This document shows positions 19,905 to 27,377 of a stretch of DNA of 64,000 nucleotides, in pieces. A program made the translations under genes and the position numbers. The notes under the pieces are model-generated. The model was not told where the DNA came from. It saw only the letters and a list, made by a program, of their open reading frames with translations, and searched no databases. Source of the DNA: Putridiphycobacter sp965230485. GTDB lineage: Bacteria; Bacteroidota; Bacteroidia; Flavobacteriales_D; Crocinitomicaceae. The number at the start of each line of letters is the position of its first letter. Within the stretch, counting starts at the first letter, position 1. The stretch lies in the NCBI GenBank assembly GCA_965230485.1, contig CBDDLA010000001.1:3720001-3784000 (forward strand), given 5' to 3'.

Positions 19905-21035
19905 TTATAGTTTTTGGGCCATTTGTTTTACCATTTTGTTTTTCCAAGGGGTAAAAGTACCCGCTTCAATTTGTGCCCTGGCTTCACCCACGAGCCACAA
20001 ATAAAACGCTAAATTATGAATGCTGGCTATTTGCTTGCCCAGGGCTTCGTTTACGGTAAACAAATGGCGTACGTAGGCTTTTGTATAAGCTTTATCAACA
20101 AACGAAGTGCCATCTGGGTCTAAGGGACTAAAATCGTCCTTCCATTTAAGATTGGAGATATTAATGGCACCATGTTTTGTATAAATTTTACCATGTCTGG
20201 CGTTTCGGGTCGGCAATACACAATCAAACATGTCAATGCCCAGGGCAATGCATTCCAGAAGGTTAATCGGTGTGCCTACACCCATTAAATACCTTGGTTT
20301 TTCGGTGGGTAAAATATCGCAAACCAAATCGGTCATTTCATATAAATCCTCATCTGGTTCACCAACCGACAGGCCTCCAATAGCATTGGCCGGTAAATCA
20401 AAATCGGCAATGGCTTTGGCGGAATCTTGTCTTAAATCTTTATAAACACTGCCTTGTACAATGGGCAATAAGGTTTGATGATAACCGTATAATGGTTCAG
20501 TGGCTTCCATTCGGTCTACACATCTTTTTAGCCACCTATGCGTCATGTGCATGGATTTTTTGGCGTAATTATATTCACAAGGGTAGGGTGTACACTCATC
20601 AAATGCCATGATTAAATCTGCCCCAATGGCCCGTTGGATATCAATGGCATATTCTGGCGAAAACAAATGGTAACTTCCATCAATATGGCTCTGGAATTTC
20701 ACCCCTTCCTCCTTAATTTTTCTGGTGCCAGACAAGGAATACACTTGATACCCACCAGAATCTGTTAAAATGGGCTTTTGCCAATTCATAAATTGGTGCA
20801 GGCCACCGGCCTTTTGCATGGTTTCTACCCCTGGTCTTAGGTACAAATGGTAGGTATTCCCCAAAATAATTTGAGCTTGAATGTCTTTCTCAATTTCATG
20901 CTGATGCACGCCTTTTACAGTGGCTGCAGTTCCCACAGGCATAAAAATAGGGGTTTTAATTTCACCATGGTCTGTGGTAACAGTTCCCGTTCTTGCGTTA
21001 GAGGATGGATCAGTTGATTCAAGTGTAAACTTCAT
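19905..21035 (-). CDS. tgt: queuine/preQ1 tRNA-ribosyltransferase
   Basis: A 376-residue enzyme that exchanges guanine 34 of tRNAs for Asp, Asn, His and Tyr with preQ1, a step in queuosine synthesis. Seen: substrate-pocket GGYQVYSL, general acid D92 (TDSGG), GGLSVGEP (220-227), nucleophile D271 (FDCVLPTRNARHG). The classical zinc site (CxCxxC plus His) is incomplete. The cysteine positions read P-D-G-T-S-F-V-D (307-314), so all three cysteines are replaced, while H340 (ASIHNLAFYLWL) remains. The rest of the fold looks intact. TATCTTTG on the minus strand at 21058-21065 fits a -7 element. First gene of a four-gene operon. Confidence 0.94.
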   Translation of the reverse strand: MKFTLESTDPSSNARTGTVTTDHGEIKTPIFMPVGTAATVKGVHQHEIEKDIQAQIILGNTYHLYLRPGVETMQKAGGLHQFMNWQKPILTDSGGYQVYSLSGTRKIKEEGVKFQSHIDGSYHLFSPEYAIDIQRAIGADLIMAFDECTPYPCEYNYAKKSMHMTHRWLKRCVDRMEATEPLYGYHQTLLPIVQGSVYKDLRQDSAKAIADFDLPANAIGGLSVGEPDEDLYEMTDLVCDILPTEKPRYLMGVGTPINLLECIALGIDMFDCVLPTRNARHGKIYTKHGAINISNLKWKDDFSPLDPDGTSFVDKAYTKAYVRHLFTVNEALGKQIASIHNLAFYLWLVGEARAQIEAGTFTPWKNKMVKQMAQKL

Positions 21036-21456
21036 GCAGTGGATAGTAATTAAGCCACAAAGATAAACGAATCGGAAAAATAACTTAAGGCCATCTTACA
21101 TTAATCAAAAGATATCTGAAAGGGTTAAAATTATAATTGTCGATTGACCTTGATTTTATGGAAATTCGTTTTCAACCTAATTTTTAAAGATTAGGGCAAT
21201 GAGGCATTAATAACCTATACTTTAGTTAATTATTTTACTATATTTAAAACAAATGAAAAAATAATGAACTTAACCATTTTACAAACGTTTACAAGTGCTT
21301 AATGTTTTTTAAACGGCTAGATATAAAAGTGATATTAATAAAAAAGAAGAAGGTTATAAAGTGATGATAAACAATAATTTAATTATTTTAGCGAAACAAA
21401 TATAAGGTGGATATATGCATTTAGGTACATATACCCGCACGTTGTGCATAATATCA
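21036..21456. other. AT-rich intergenic region bordering the accessory zone
   Basis: This 420-bp gap has no convincing coding frame or RNA gene. The left end holds the tgt promoter box (21058-21065, minus). The middle is plain AT-rich sequence. The right end holds a nested palindrome (21411-21454), described separately, immediately before the DUF2971 gene. Confidence 0.6.
21411..21454. repeat. nested palindrome at left border of cassette-like zone
   Basis: Inner hairpin GGTA-CATA-TACC (21424-21435), outer arms ATGCA (21415-21419) and TGCAT (21445-21449), and GCAC-GTT-GTGC (21437-21447). The ACGTTG core at 21439-21444 lies 18 bp before the chosen ATG of the next gene. The same core recurs before the hydrolase fragment at 24819-24824. 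Confidence 0.5.
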
Positions 21457-22287
21457 ATGACGAAAATCGTATATAAATATTTACCTATTGAAAGAATCTC
21501 TTATTTAGAAGATTCTTTGTTGCGATTTACGCCACCACGTGAATTAAATGACCCGTTTGAATGCTTTCCGATTTTACCGACCAAAGAGGAAATAATTTCG
21601 ATTATAAAAACTGTAGCCGAAAGGAATATAAAATCGCTTGAAAAAGAAAAATTAACAAAAAAAGAAAGATTAAGGATAAAGACAGAATATACAAGGAAAT
21701 ATAAATCTGAAATCACAGCTGTTAGAAAAGATGAACCAAATAATTTTAGCGAACAATTTTTCAATAGAGCAATTACTAATCTAAATTCTAAAATTGGTAT
21801 ATTTTCATTATCAAGAAGATGGGATAGTACACTTATGTGGGCGCACTACACAAATTCACACAAAGGATTTTGTGTAGGTTTCAATAGAGAATCTGACTAC
21901 TTTAAATTGAAAGGAAATCCATTTGATCCAACTTTTGTAATACAACCTGTTGAATATAGTGATGAAAGGATAAAGGTTCCTGTTGAAGAGGGAGTGAAAA
22001 TAAACCCTAAAGTAATGCTTACAAAGGCAAAAGACTGGGCATATGAGGAGGAAGAAAGAATAATTTCCCTATTGAATTTATCAAAGAAGACAATTGATAT
22101 TAAACCATATAAAATAGATTTATTTGAAATTCCTCATAATACTATTGCAGAAATTATAGTTGGAGCTAATATTATCGAAAGTGATTTTGAAAAAATCTTT
22201 CAATTTTGTTCCGAGAGGAAAATTAATATGTACAAAAGTTTAATGAGTCGGACTAAATTTGATATGATTAGAGAACAAATAATATAA
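21457..22287 (+). CDS. DUF2971 domain-containing protein
   Basis: The ATG at 21457 (MTKIVYKYLPIER) is preferred over one at 21415, which would place coding sequence across the palindrome. The 276-residue soluble protein has the family pattern: YKYLP near the start, LRFTPPRELNDPFEC, IFSLSRRWDSTLMWAHYTNSHKGFCVGF, and W.YEEEERII. The DUF2971 family is of unknown function and is often found in defence or mobile contexts. The gene stands alone between two palindromic repeats. It is AT-rich like its neighbours in this zone. Confidence 0.85.
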   Translation: MTKIVYKYLPIERISYLEDSLLRFTPPRELNDPFECFPILPTKEEIISIIKTVAERNIKSLEKEKLTKKERLRIKTEYTRKYKSEITAVRKDEPNNFSEQFFNRAITNLNSKIGIFSLSRRWDSTLMWAHYTNSHKGFCVGFNRESDYFKLKGNPFDPTFVIQPVEYSDERIKVPVEEGVKINPKVMLTKAKDWAYEEEERIISLLNLSKKTIDIKPYKIDLFEIPHNTIAEIIVGANIIESDFEKIFQFCSERKINMYKSLMSRTKFDMIREQII

Positions 22288-22299
22288 AAATACTATACA

Positions 22300-22432
22300 C
22301 AACAATGAACTATAAGTAATTGCTTGTTCTCGCCTACTTCTGAAAATCCTCGCGGATTTTCAGCTTGGTGTGTACTTGCAAAATTAAGTGCTAACCCACG
22401 CAACTACTCATAGCCGAGACCGTTACCAACCA
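22300..22432. repeat. attC-like nested inverted repeat after DUF2971 gene
   Basis: Outer arms CTATAAGTAATTGC (22310-22323) and GCAACTACTCATAG (22400-22413) are complementary at 12 of 14 positions. Inside lies a perfect 9-bp hairpin (TGAAAATCC 22341-22349, GGATTTTCA 22354-22362, 4-nt loop TCGC). The right end carries CCGTTACCAACC (22420-22431). The ~130-bp element could fold as one long imperfect cruciform. It resembles intergenic repeats I know from other flavobacterial genomes; integron attC identity is not shown. Confidence 0.6.
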
Positions 22433-22562
22433 TTGCAGATAAGACTTGACCACTTTTTCATTTGGCTCAAATTTTCAAATTATCCATTCAAATAATAAAT
22501 TAAGCTCAATAGTTAATCTTCAAAAGCTGATCCTTAAAGTTTAGAATTGTAGATTAGAGCAT

Positions 22563-23459
22563 ATGAAACAAATTCTATTTCTTTTTCTAATTGTTAGCGA
22601 ATTTATAACCTTGGGACAAAGCACATTTTGCCCTAGATATATTTTTGAAGGCGAAATTAAAGCAAAGTCTGATCTAAAAATCAATATGAGCTTTACAGTT
22701 CTTCTTGATTCTACTCTAGTAGGTAGCTATTTTTATAAGCCTAATCAAGGTTCACTGAAAATAGTTGGACATTTAAATGTGGACAATTCATTTATTCTCT
22801 GCGAGAGAGATAAACGTGATTCAATAACAGGGATTTTTAAAGGTGTTATGAACAAGGATAATTCCGAAGCAACTGGCAAATGGAATTCGCCCAAAAACAA
22901 TTCTCTATATGACTTCAAACTTTATAAATCTGTTAGTGAATCCTTTTGGGATTATATTAAAAAAAATAGAAGTTTTTACAAATACAAATCAATTGACTTA
23001 GCCATAATTAACTACCAAACAGTTAAAAGTATCGATCTAGAAGATTACGGAATTGACACTCTACCAGAGAACATTTCGATATTAACTCAGATTGAATCAA
23101 TAAATTTACTAGGCAATAAATTCACTAGTTTTCCCGAAGTTTTGACTGAATTGATTAGTCTTGATGAAATCAGTGTGTGTTCGAATAATCTTAAGACATT
23201 ACCTCCTTCAATTGGCAAATTAAAAAATTTAAGGATTTTAATAGCAAACTTTAATGACTTAGAGGCCATACCAAAAGAAATCGGACAATTAGAAAATTTA
23301 CTATATCTCGAATTGGGTAGTAATAACTTAAAATCACTTCCTTCAGAAATTAAGAATTTGAATAAACTTCAAGAATTACATCTTTCTGGAAATAACTTCA
23401 GTGAAAAAGAAAAAGCCAGGATAAAAAAACTACTGCCAAAGACTGTTATATTTTTTTAA
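22563..23459 (+). CDS. exported leucine-rich repeat protein
   Basis: A 298-residue protein with a signal peptide (MKQILFLFLIVSEFITLGQ). Residues ~20-150 are a beta-rich domain of unknown type (GEIKAKSDLKINMSF, TGIFKGVMNKDNSEATGKW). Residues ~175-290 hold five canonical leucine-rich repeats (LTQIESINLLGNKFTSFPE, LISLDEISVCSNNLKTLPP, LKNLRILIANFNDLEAIPK, LENLLYLELGSNNLKSLPS, LNKLQELHLSGNNFSEKEK). No T9SS domain or lipobox is present, so it is probably periplasmic. It is one of the single-gene units of the cassette-like zone. Confidence 0.8.
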   Translation: MKQILFLFLIVSEFITLGQSTFCPRYIFEGEIKAKSDLKINMSFTVLLDSTLVGSYFYKPNQGSLKIVGHLNVDNSFILCERDKRDSITGIFKGVMNKDNSEATGKWNSPKNNSLYDFKLYKSVSESFWDYIKKNRSFYKYKSIDLAIINYQTVKSIDLEDYGIDTLPENISILTQIESINLLGNKFTSFPEVLTELISLDEISVCSNNLKTLPPSIGKLKNLRILIANFNDLEAIPKEIGQLENLLYLELGSNNLKSLPSEIKNLNKLQELHLSGNNFSEKEKARIKKLLPKTVIFF

Positions 23460-23549
23460 AAACGGTTGGTAACAAAAAATAAAAATTACAGTAAAGCTAT
23501 GTTAGCCATAAATATCTAATTTTATTTCAACGCTAAACACAATTAAAAA

Positions 23550-23867
23550 ATGAAAAACCAAATATTTCTCACAACAATTCTAATTCTCCTATTCTCCTCA
23601 GCTTGTACTACTGGTTCTGATTTGAGAGGGAAGTATAAGAAATCAGATGACGATAAAACTTACTTGATTGTGGAAGATGATAATGGAGGTCTTTGTGGGA
23701 ATATATTTGTAGATGGAAAGATTTGGTCTTATCAAATTGGAGAGAAAGGTCCTATTTCTGCTGGGCAACATAATATTACTTGTTCTTCGAATCCAGAAAC
23801 TGAAGGTTTGATTTCATTTGAAGTGATAGAAGGTACTACTTATCGATTTCAATATTGGGGACCTTAA
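23550..23867 (+). CDS. small lipoprotein of unknown function
   Basis: A 105-residue protein with a lipoprotein signal (ILLFSSAC, cysteine near residue 19). The mature part is a short beta-rich domain (YLIVEDDNGGLCGNIFVDGKIWSY, ISFEVIEGTTYRFQYWGP). One Cys pair (C in GGLCGN and in ITCSSN) may form a disulfide. No family is recognised. It lies between the LRR gene and the PhzF gene in the same orientation, preceded by the ACGGTTGGTAAC motif at 23462-23473. Confidence 0.6.
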   Translation: MKNQIFLTTILILLFSSACTTGSDLRGKYKKSDDDKTYLIVEDDNGGLCGNIFVDGKIWSYQIGEKGPISAGQHNITCSSNPETEGLISFEVIEGTTYRFQYWGP

Positions 23868-23945
23868 ATAAATACCGATTTTAACAGAGAGTAGAAATAC
23901 ACACCAAACCAAGCCATTGGCACCAATTCATGCAAAGGAATAGAG

Positions 23946-24758
23946 ATGAAAAAAATTGAGACATATATCGTTGATTCGTTTACAGACCAACCTTTTAAAG
24001 GAAATCCTGCAGGTGTTTGCCTATTAAAGGAGTCACTTTCTAACTCAGAGATGCTTCTAATTGCAAAAGAATTGGGATTGTCGGAAACGGCATTTATTGG
24101 AGAACCTAATGATAAAGGAGAATATCCAATTAGATTTTTTTCACCGGTAATGGAGATTCCATTATGTGGACACGCTACACTAGCTTCTTCTAAAGTTATT
24201 TGTGAAAAAAATGGACAACACGCAATCACCTTTGTGAATATTCAAAACCTGAAACTACCAATAGAGTTTAAGGAAGAATTCATAAAAATGGAATTTCCCA
24301 TTTACCAAACTATACCACAGAAAGTGCCAGCCGAATTACTTGCAGCACTTGGACTTAATGAAGTAACTAACAGTGAGTATAATAATGAAACCAAAATACT
24401 TTTATTGGAAATTGAGAGTGCTGAAATATTGAAAAACCTATCACCTGATTTCGATAAGTTAAAAAGATCACACACTGAAATAAACGGTGTATTAATTACT
24501 GCGTTATCGAAACAAACTAATTTTGACTTTGAGTCAAGATATTTTTGGCCTTGGAGTGGCACAAATGAAGATCCAGTAACAGGTGGGACACATACCTTTT
24601 TAGCAAAATATTGGGGAATGAAGTTGAATAAGACAATAATGAATTCTTTTCAGTGTTCAGAAAGAACAGGGTTTATGGAAGTAGAGTTGCTGAACGAACA
24701 AAAAATGACGATTAAAAGTAAAGTCCAAATAGTACTGAAAGGAGAGCTAAAAATATAA
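23946..24758 (+). CDS. PhzF family isomerase
   Basis: A 270-residue protein of the PhzF/YHI9 fold (two similar hot-dog-like halves). Visible landmarks are VDSFTDQPFKGNPAGVCLL at the start, LGLSETAFI with the putative catalytic glutamate (near residue 46), IRFFSPVMEIPLCGHATLAS, and in the second half RYFWPWSGTNEDPVTGGTHTFLA. The glycine-rich GNPAGV, CGHAT and DPVTGG motifs are all present. The substrate is unknown; most family members are not in phenazine pathways and no phenazine genes are near. It is a single-gene unit in the cassette-like zone. Confidence 0.9.
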   Translation: MKKIETYIVDSFTDQPFKGNPAGVCLLKESLSNSEMLLIAKELGLSETAFIGEPNDKGEYPIRFFSPVMEIPLCGHATLASSKVICEKNGQHAITFVNIQNLKLPIEFKEEFIKMEFPIYQTIPQKVPAELLAALGLNEVTNSEYNNETKILLLEIESAEILKNLSPDFDKLKRSHTEINGVLITALSKQTNFDFESRYFWPWSGTNEDPVTGGTHTFLAKYWGMKLNKTIMNSFQCSERTGFMEVELLNEQKMTIKSKVQIVLKGELKI

Positions 24759-24830
24759 AAAGGCACTCCGCCATATATGAAATCATGGCTCTCTTTTGGT
24801 CGCTACTCTGCATATTAAACGTTGGTGTAA
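24759..24830. repeat. cassette-like intergenic repeat after phzF-family gene
   Basis: The stretch between the PhzF stop and the next start carries GGCACTCCGCCATATATGAAATCATGG and ends in AAACGTTGG (24817-24825), 18 bp before the ATG of the hydrolase fragment. A small palindrome (ATGAAATCAT) lies within it. Its position and ACGTTG core match the left border of the zone at 21439. Confidence 0.4.
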
Positions 24831-24842
24831 TTTTAAAAAATA

Positions 24843-24923
24843 ATGAAAGAGACAGAAGTAATCATAAATTGTGAAGATGGTTTTAATCTTAAAGGAACGT
24901 TATATAAGCCAACTGAGCTATAA
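24843..24923 (+). pseudogene. 5' fragment of an alpha/beta-hydrolase gene
   Basis: ATG followed by 26 codons reads MKETEVIINCEDGFNLKGTL then YKPTEL and a stop. This matches the first strands of alpha/beta-hydrolases of the COG4757 type, which normally continue for ~250 residues with a nucleophile elbow. Here the frame stops at the point where sequence of a different gene begins, so only the first ~26 codons remain. Family assignment is from memory of the N-terminal pattern. Confidence 0.55.
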
Positions 24924-25219
24924 ATCGTGGAAAACTATGGCAAGCAGAATTTTGGGTTAGTAATCTCCGAGAGCACATTATTGCTATAAAATGTTTGCGT
25001 TTAGGTTTACCATCTGCTCATGGTAGAGGCGTTGACCAACTTCCTAAAAGTGAGCTAAACCATTTAGATGAAATGTTAATTATAGCGGTAGAACTAAGAG
25101 AGCTAAGAAGAACTTTAAATTTAAGTGCCAGATTACTGGTTGAGGAAATTATGTATTCAAACAACGCTCTAGCAGAAAACCTGACAAAAGTTTTCAAAGA
25201 AGCTTTAAGAGATAATTAG
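24917..25219 (+). pseudogene. 3' fragment of a nucleotidyltransferase-like gene
   Basis: An open frame without a proper start runs from 24917 to a stop at 25219. It reads RGKLWQAEFWVSNLREHIIA, then a CLRLGLPSAHGRGVDQLP segment and a helical tail ending EALRDN. This resembles the C-terminal helical half of nucleotidyltransferase-domain proteins (R.KLWQAE.W...LR.......LRLG.P...GRG.D.LP). The N-terminal catalytic half (GS..R.D.D) is missing. It begins exactly where the hydrolase fragment breaks off, in another frame. A shorter frame from the TTG at 24995 could still be translated but is unlikely to be functional. Confidence 0.5.
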
Positions 25220-25297
25220 TGATAGGCTAAAAAAAATATAAGCATTGCAACCCTCCTAGCGAAAAGTGCATCAATTATTTTAGTTAGATACAGCATT

Positions 25298-26176
25298 ATG
25301 AAAAAACAACTATTGTTAGTATTGATTAATATGCTATGTGTTGTTTCAATGGCACAAACAACGGCAGTACCTGATGTTAATTTTGAGCAAGCATTAATTA
25401 ATTTGGGGTATGATACAGGCACGCCTGATGGAATCGTATCGACAGCGGCTATAGATACAATACATAATTTAAATCTAAATTTTAAGAACATTACATCTTT
25501 AACCGGAATTGAAGATTTTACTTCGCTAACCTATTTGTATTTAAATCACAATCAGTTAACAAGTTTAAATATTACTCAGAATCTTGCTCTGGCTAATTTA
25601 GAATGTAGCTACAATTTAATAGAAAGCCTTGATGTAACTCAAAATACCAATTTAACCTGGTTAAGTTGCTTTAGCAACCAATTAAGTCATTTAGATGTAT
25701 CTAAAAACTCGAATTTAGCATTCTTAAATTGTAGTAGCAATCAACTTACCTGCCTTAACGTGAAAAATGGGAGTAATACGACTTTAACGTTATTCGCTCA
25801 GTTCAATCCAAATCTAACTTGTATAGAAGTTGATGATGTTACCTGGGCAACTGGTAATTGGACGGTTGAAAATTTAAATATTGGTGCTATCTCTTCTTTT
25901 AGTAACAATTGTAATAACACTTGTTCTACTTTAGGTATAAGTGAGAGCCAGAACTTAAACTTAACAATATATCCGAATCCTACCAACGGCCAGCTCAAGA
26001 TTGATACTGAATTAGATATCAGCAAGGTGATTATTTTTGACCTTGTTGGAAACCTAGTTGCTGTGCATAATCAATCTTTTAATGTTATTTATTTGACTGA
26101 TTTGTCTCCTGGAACTTATTACATTCAGCTAATTATAGATGACACAACAATAACCCAAAGAATTATAAAACAGTAA
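25298..26176 (+). CDS. leucine-rich-repeat-like secreted protein, T9SS type A (paralogue)
   Basis: A 292-residue paralogue of the protein at 15366-16400. It shares the start (MKKQLL....QTTAVPDVNFEQALINLGYD), the IDTI..L.L....IT.LTGIEDFTSL opening, the QNLALANLECSYNLI-type repeats (about four), the LTCLNVKNGSNTTL cap and the cysteine cluster before the sorting domain. The T9SS type A domain starts at LTIYPNPTNGQLKID and ends GTYYIQLIIDDTTITQRIIKQ. The signal peptide ends near MAQ (residue 20). It has fewer repeats than its paralogue. Expected at the cell surface or secreted. Confidence 0.88.
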   Translation: MKKQLLLVLINMLCVVSMAQTTAVPDVNFEQALINLGYDTGTPDGIVSTAAIDTIHNLNLNFKNITSLTGIEDFTSLTYLYLNHNQLTSLNITQNLALANLECSYNLIESLDVTQNTNLTWLSCFSNQLSHLDVSKNSNLAFLNCSSNQLTCLNVKNGSNTTLTLFAQFNPNLTCIEVDDVTWATGNWTVENLNIGAISSFSNNCNNTCSTLGISESQNLNLTIYPNPTNGQLKIDTELDISKVIIFDLVGNLVAVHNQSFNVIYLTDLSPGTYYIQLIIDDTTITQRIIKQ

Positions 26177-26219
26177 AAGACTCTTACCGGTCACCGAAGT
26201 TTTAAAAAATCAAAACTAT

Positions 26220-26275
26220 AGCTAATAAAGGCTATAAGTAATACGGGCAAAGCAATAGCCGAAAAATTGCAGGTC
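26220..26275. repeat. reduced copy of the cassette-end repeat
   Basis: GGCTATAAGTAATACGGGC (26230-26248) followed by ATAGCCGAAAAATTGCAGG (26255-26273) echoes the arms of the 22310-22413 element (CTATAAGTAATTGC ... CATAGCCGAGACCG). GGCTAT (26230-26235) pairs with ATAGCC (26255-26260). The internal hairpin is missing. It lies at the right end of the accessory zone. Confidence 0.4.
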
Positions 26276-26318
26276 ATTGAAAAAAGTTATTAGTCAATTT
26301 CAATCATGATAATAAGAC

Positions 26319-26627
26319 CTAAATGACGCCATTAACAGCTAACCATGCTCCTACTACAATAGCGCCTATAATAAAAATCCAAGTCACGTAGCTATAACCA
26401 TATCCAATTGCATTATTCTTCTTATTCATTTTGTCATTAAATTTCTCTATCCGTTTATGAATTGGTTTTTTTGAATTGGGAATCGTATCATAAGTGATTT
26501 TCTCTGTGGTATCTATGTGCGCAGCATAGCCAGATTGAACTTTATCGGCTTTAAACTTATTTTGGCGTTGGCAGGCTGAAGAAGACAACATCAAAAGAAT
26601 AAGAACATAATATACAATTTTGCGCAT
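26319..26627 (-). CDS. small lipoprotein with C-terminal membrane helix
   Basis: A 102-residue protein with a lipoprotein signal (LLMLSSSACQ, cysteine at residue 19). A charged middle part (KPIHKRIEKFNDKMNKKNN) leads to a C-terminal hydrophobic helix (VTWIFIIGAIVVGAWLAV). The two ends would place the protein against a membrane at both termini. No family is recognised. It is divergent from the membrane-protein gene to its right. Confidence 0.6.
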   Translation of the reverse strand: MRKIVYYVLILLMLSSSACQRQNKFKADKVQSGYAAHIDTTEKITYDTIPNSKKPIHKRIEKFNDKMNKKNNAIGYGYSYVTWIFIIGAIVVGAWLAVNGVI

Positions 26628-26709
26628 AAGCTTGATTACAAAAATAAATGTTTTATTCTGTCAACTATCCTTATTGCAGATTTATTCAATTCCTTCAAGT
26701 TTTCACCTG

Positions 26710-27324
26710 ATGAATAAAGTACTTAGATTTTATGAAAGTGTTAAAAGTATTTTGTTTGATTTTTTTGTTTTAGTAATATTACTCCTTAAAATAAAAATAA
26801 TACCTAATAATGAGTTAATGAGAGAATCCAGCTCAAGTAGCATATCCAGAATTTTATTGACTCTAGTTAACGTTGCAATTTGTGTATTTGCTCTCTGCAT
26901 AGTGGCGTACTATGTCTATTTTGGCGCATTCGCTGCAGGTTGGAGCGGAAAAAACGTGACTTGGTTTAGCCTGATTTATGAGGCTAAAGGGTTTCTACTT
27001 GTTGGTATATTAGCCTTCATAGCTGTTGTAGGACAGACCGAAAAAAGAAAAATTGGATTTATTGCCGGCCTTGGGCTTTCATTGGCAGCTATATTTTCAA
27101 TTCTGTTCATGCTTTTTTTCGGTTTGAGACAAGGACATCTTTTTTTAGATGAAACAAATCTCATTCTTTTCATGGTTTATTTTGGTTCGGGAACCGGGCT
27201 ATTTTTTTGGACCAAAAATGAATTTCACCAAAAGCATAAAATAACCAGATACGATTGGATATATGTTACTATTTTAGCAGTAGTTTGCAGCTTTTTACTC
27301 CTCGTAGATTTCTACTTTGCTTAG
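26710..27324 (+). CDS. polytopic membrane protein of unknown function
   Basis: The frame is open from 26620, but that start overlaps the divergent lipoprotein gene. ATG at 26710 (MNKVLRFYESV) is chosen; ATG at 26818 (MRESSSSSISR) is an equally reasonable start and would remove one hydrophobic segment. Five helices follow: ILLTLVNVAICVFALCIVAYYVY, FLLVGILAFIAVVG, FIAGLGLSLAAIFSILFMLF, LILFMVYFGSGTGLFFW and IYVTILAVVCSFLLLVDFYF. No catalytic or transport motif is seen. Confidence 0.6.
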   Translation: MNKVLRFYESVKSILFDFFVLVILLLKIKIIPNNELMRESSSSSISRILLTLVNVAICVFALCIVAYYVYFGAFAAGWSGKNVTWFSLIYEAKGFLLVGILAFIAVVGQTEKRKIGFIAGLGLSLAAIFSILFMLFFGLRQGHLFLDETNLILFMVYFGSGTGLFFWTKNEFHQKHKITRYDWIYVTILAVVCSFLLLVDFYFA

Positions 27325-27377
27325 AGAGCAACCTATCGAAAATGTCAATGTTAAATGAATAACACCTTTAAATTACC

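Noticed and set aside
19567..19947. Longer start for the small TonB-C-like protein
   Set aside because: The extension lies inside tgt and removes the signal peptide from the N-terminus.
23946..24758. Phenazine biosynthesis locus
   Set aside because: Only a PhzF-fold protein is present; no other phenazine genes are nearby and most family members act elsewhere.
21411..26280. Classical integron cassette array
   Set aside because: No integrase in view and spacer cores do not fit GTTRRRY; kept only as a cassette-like hypothesis.
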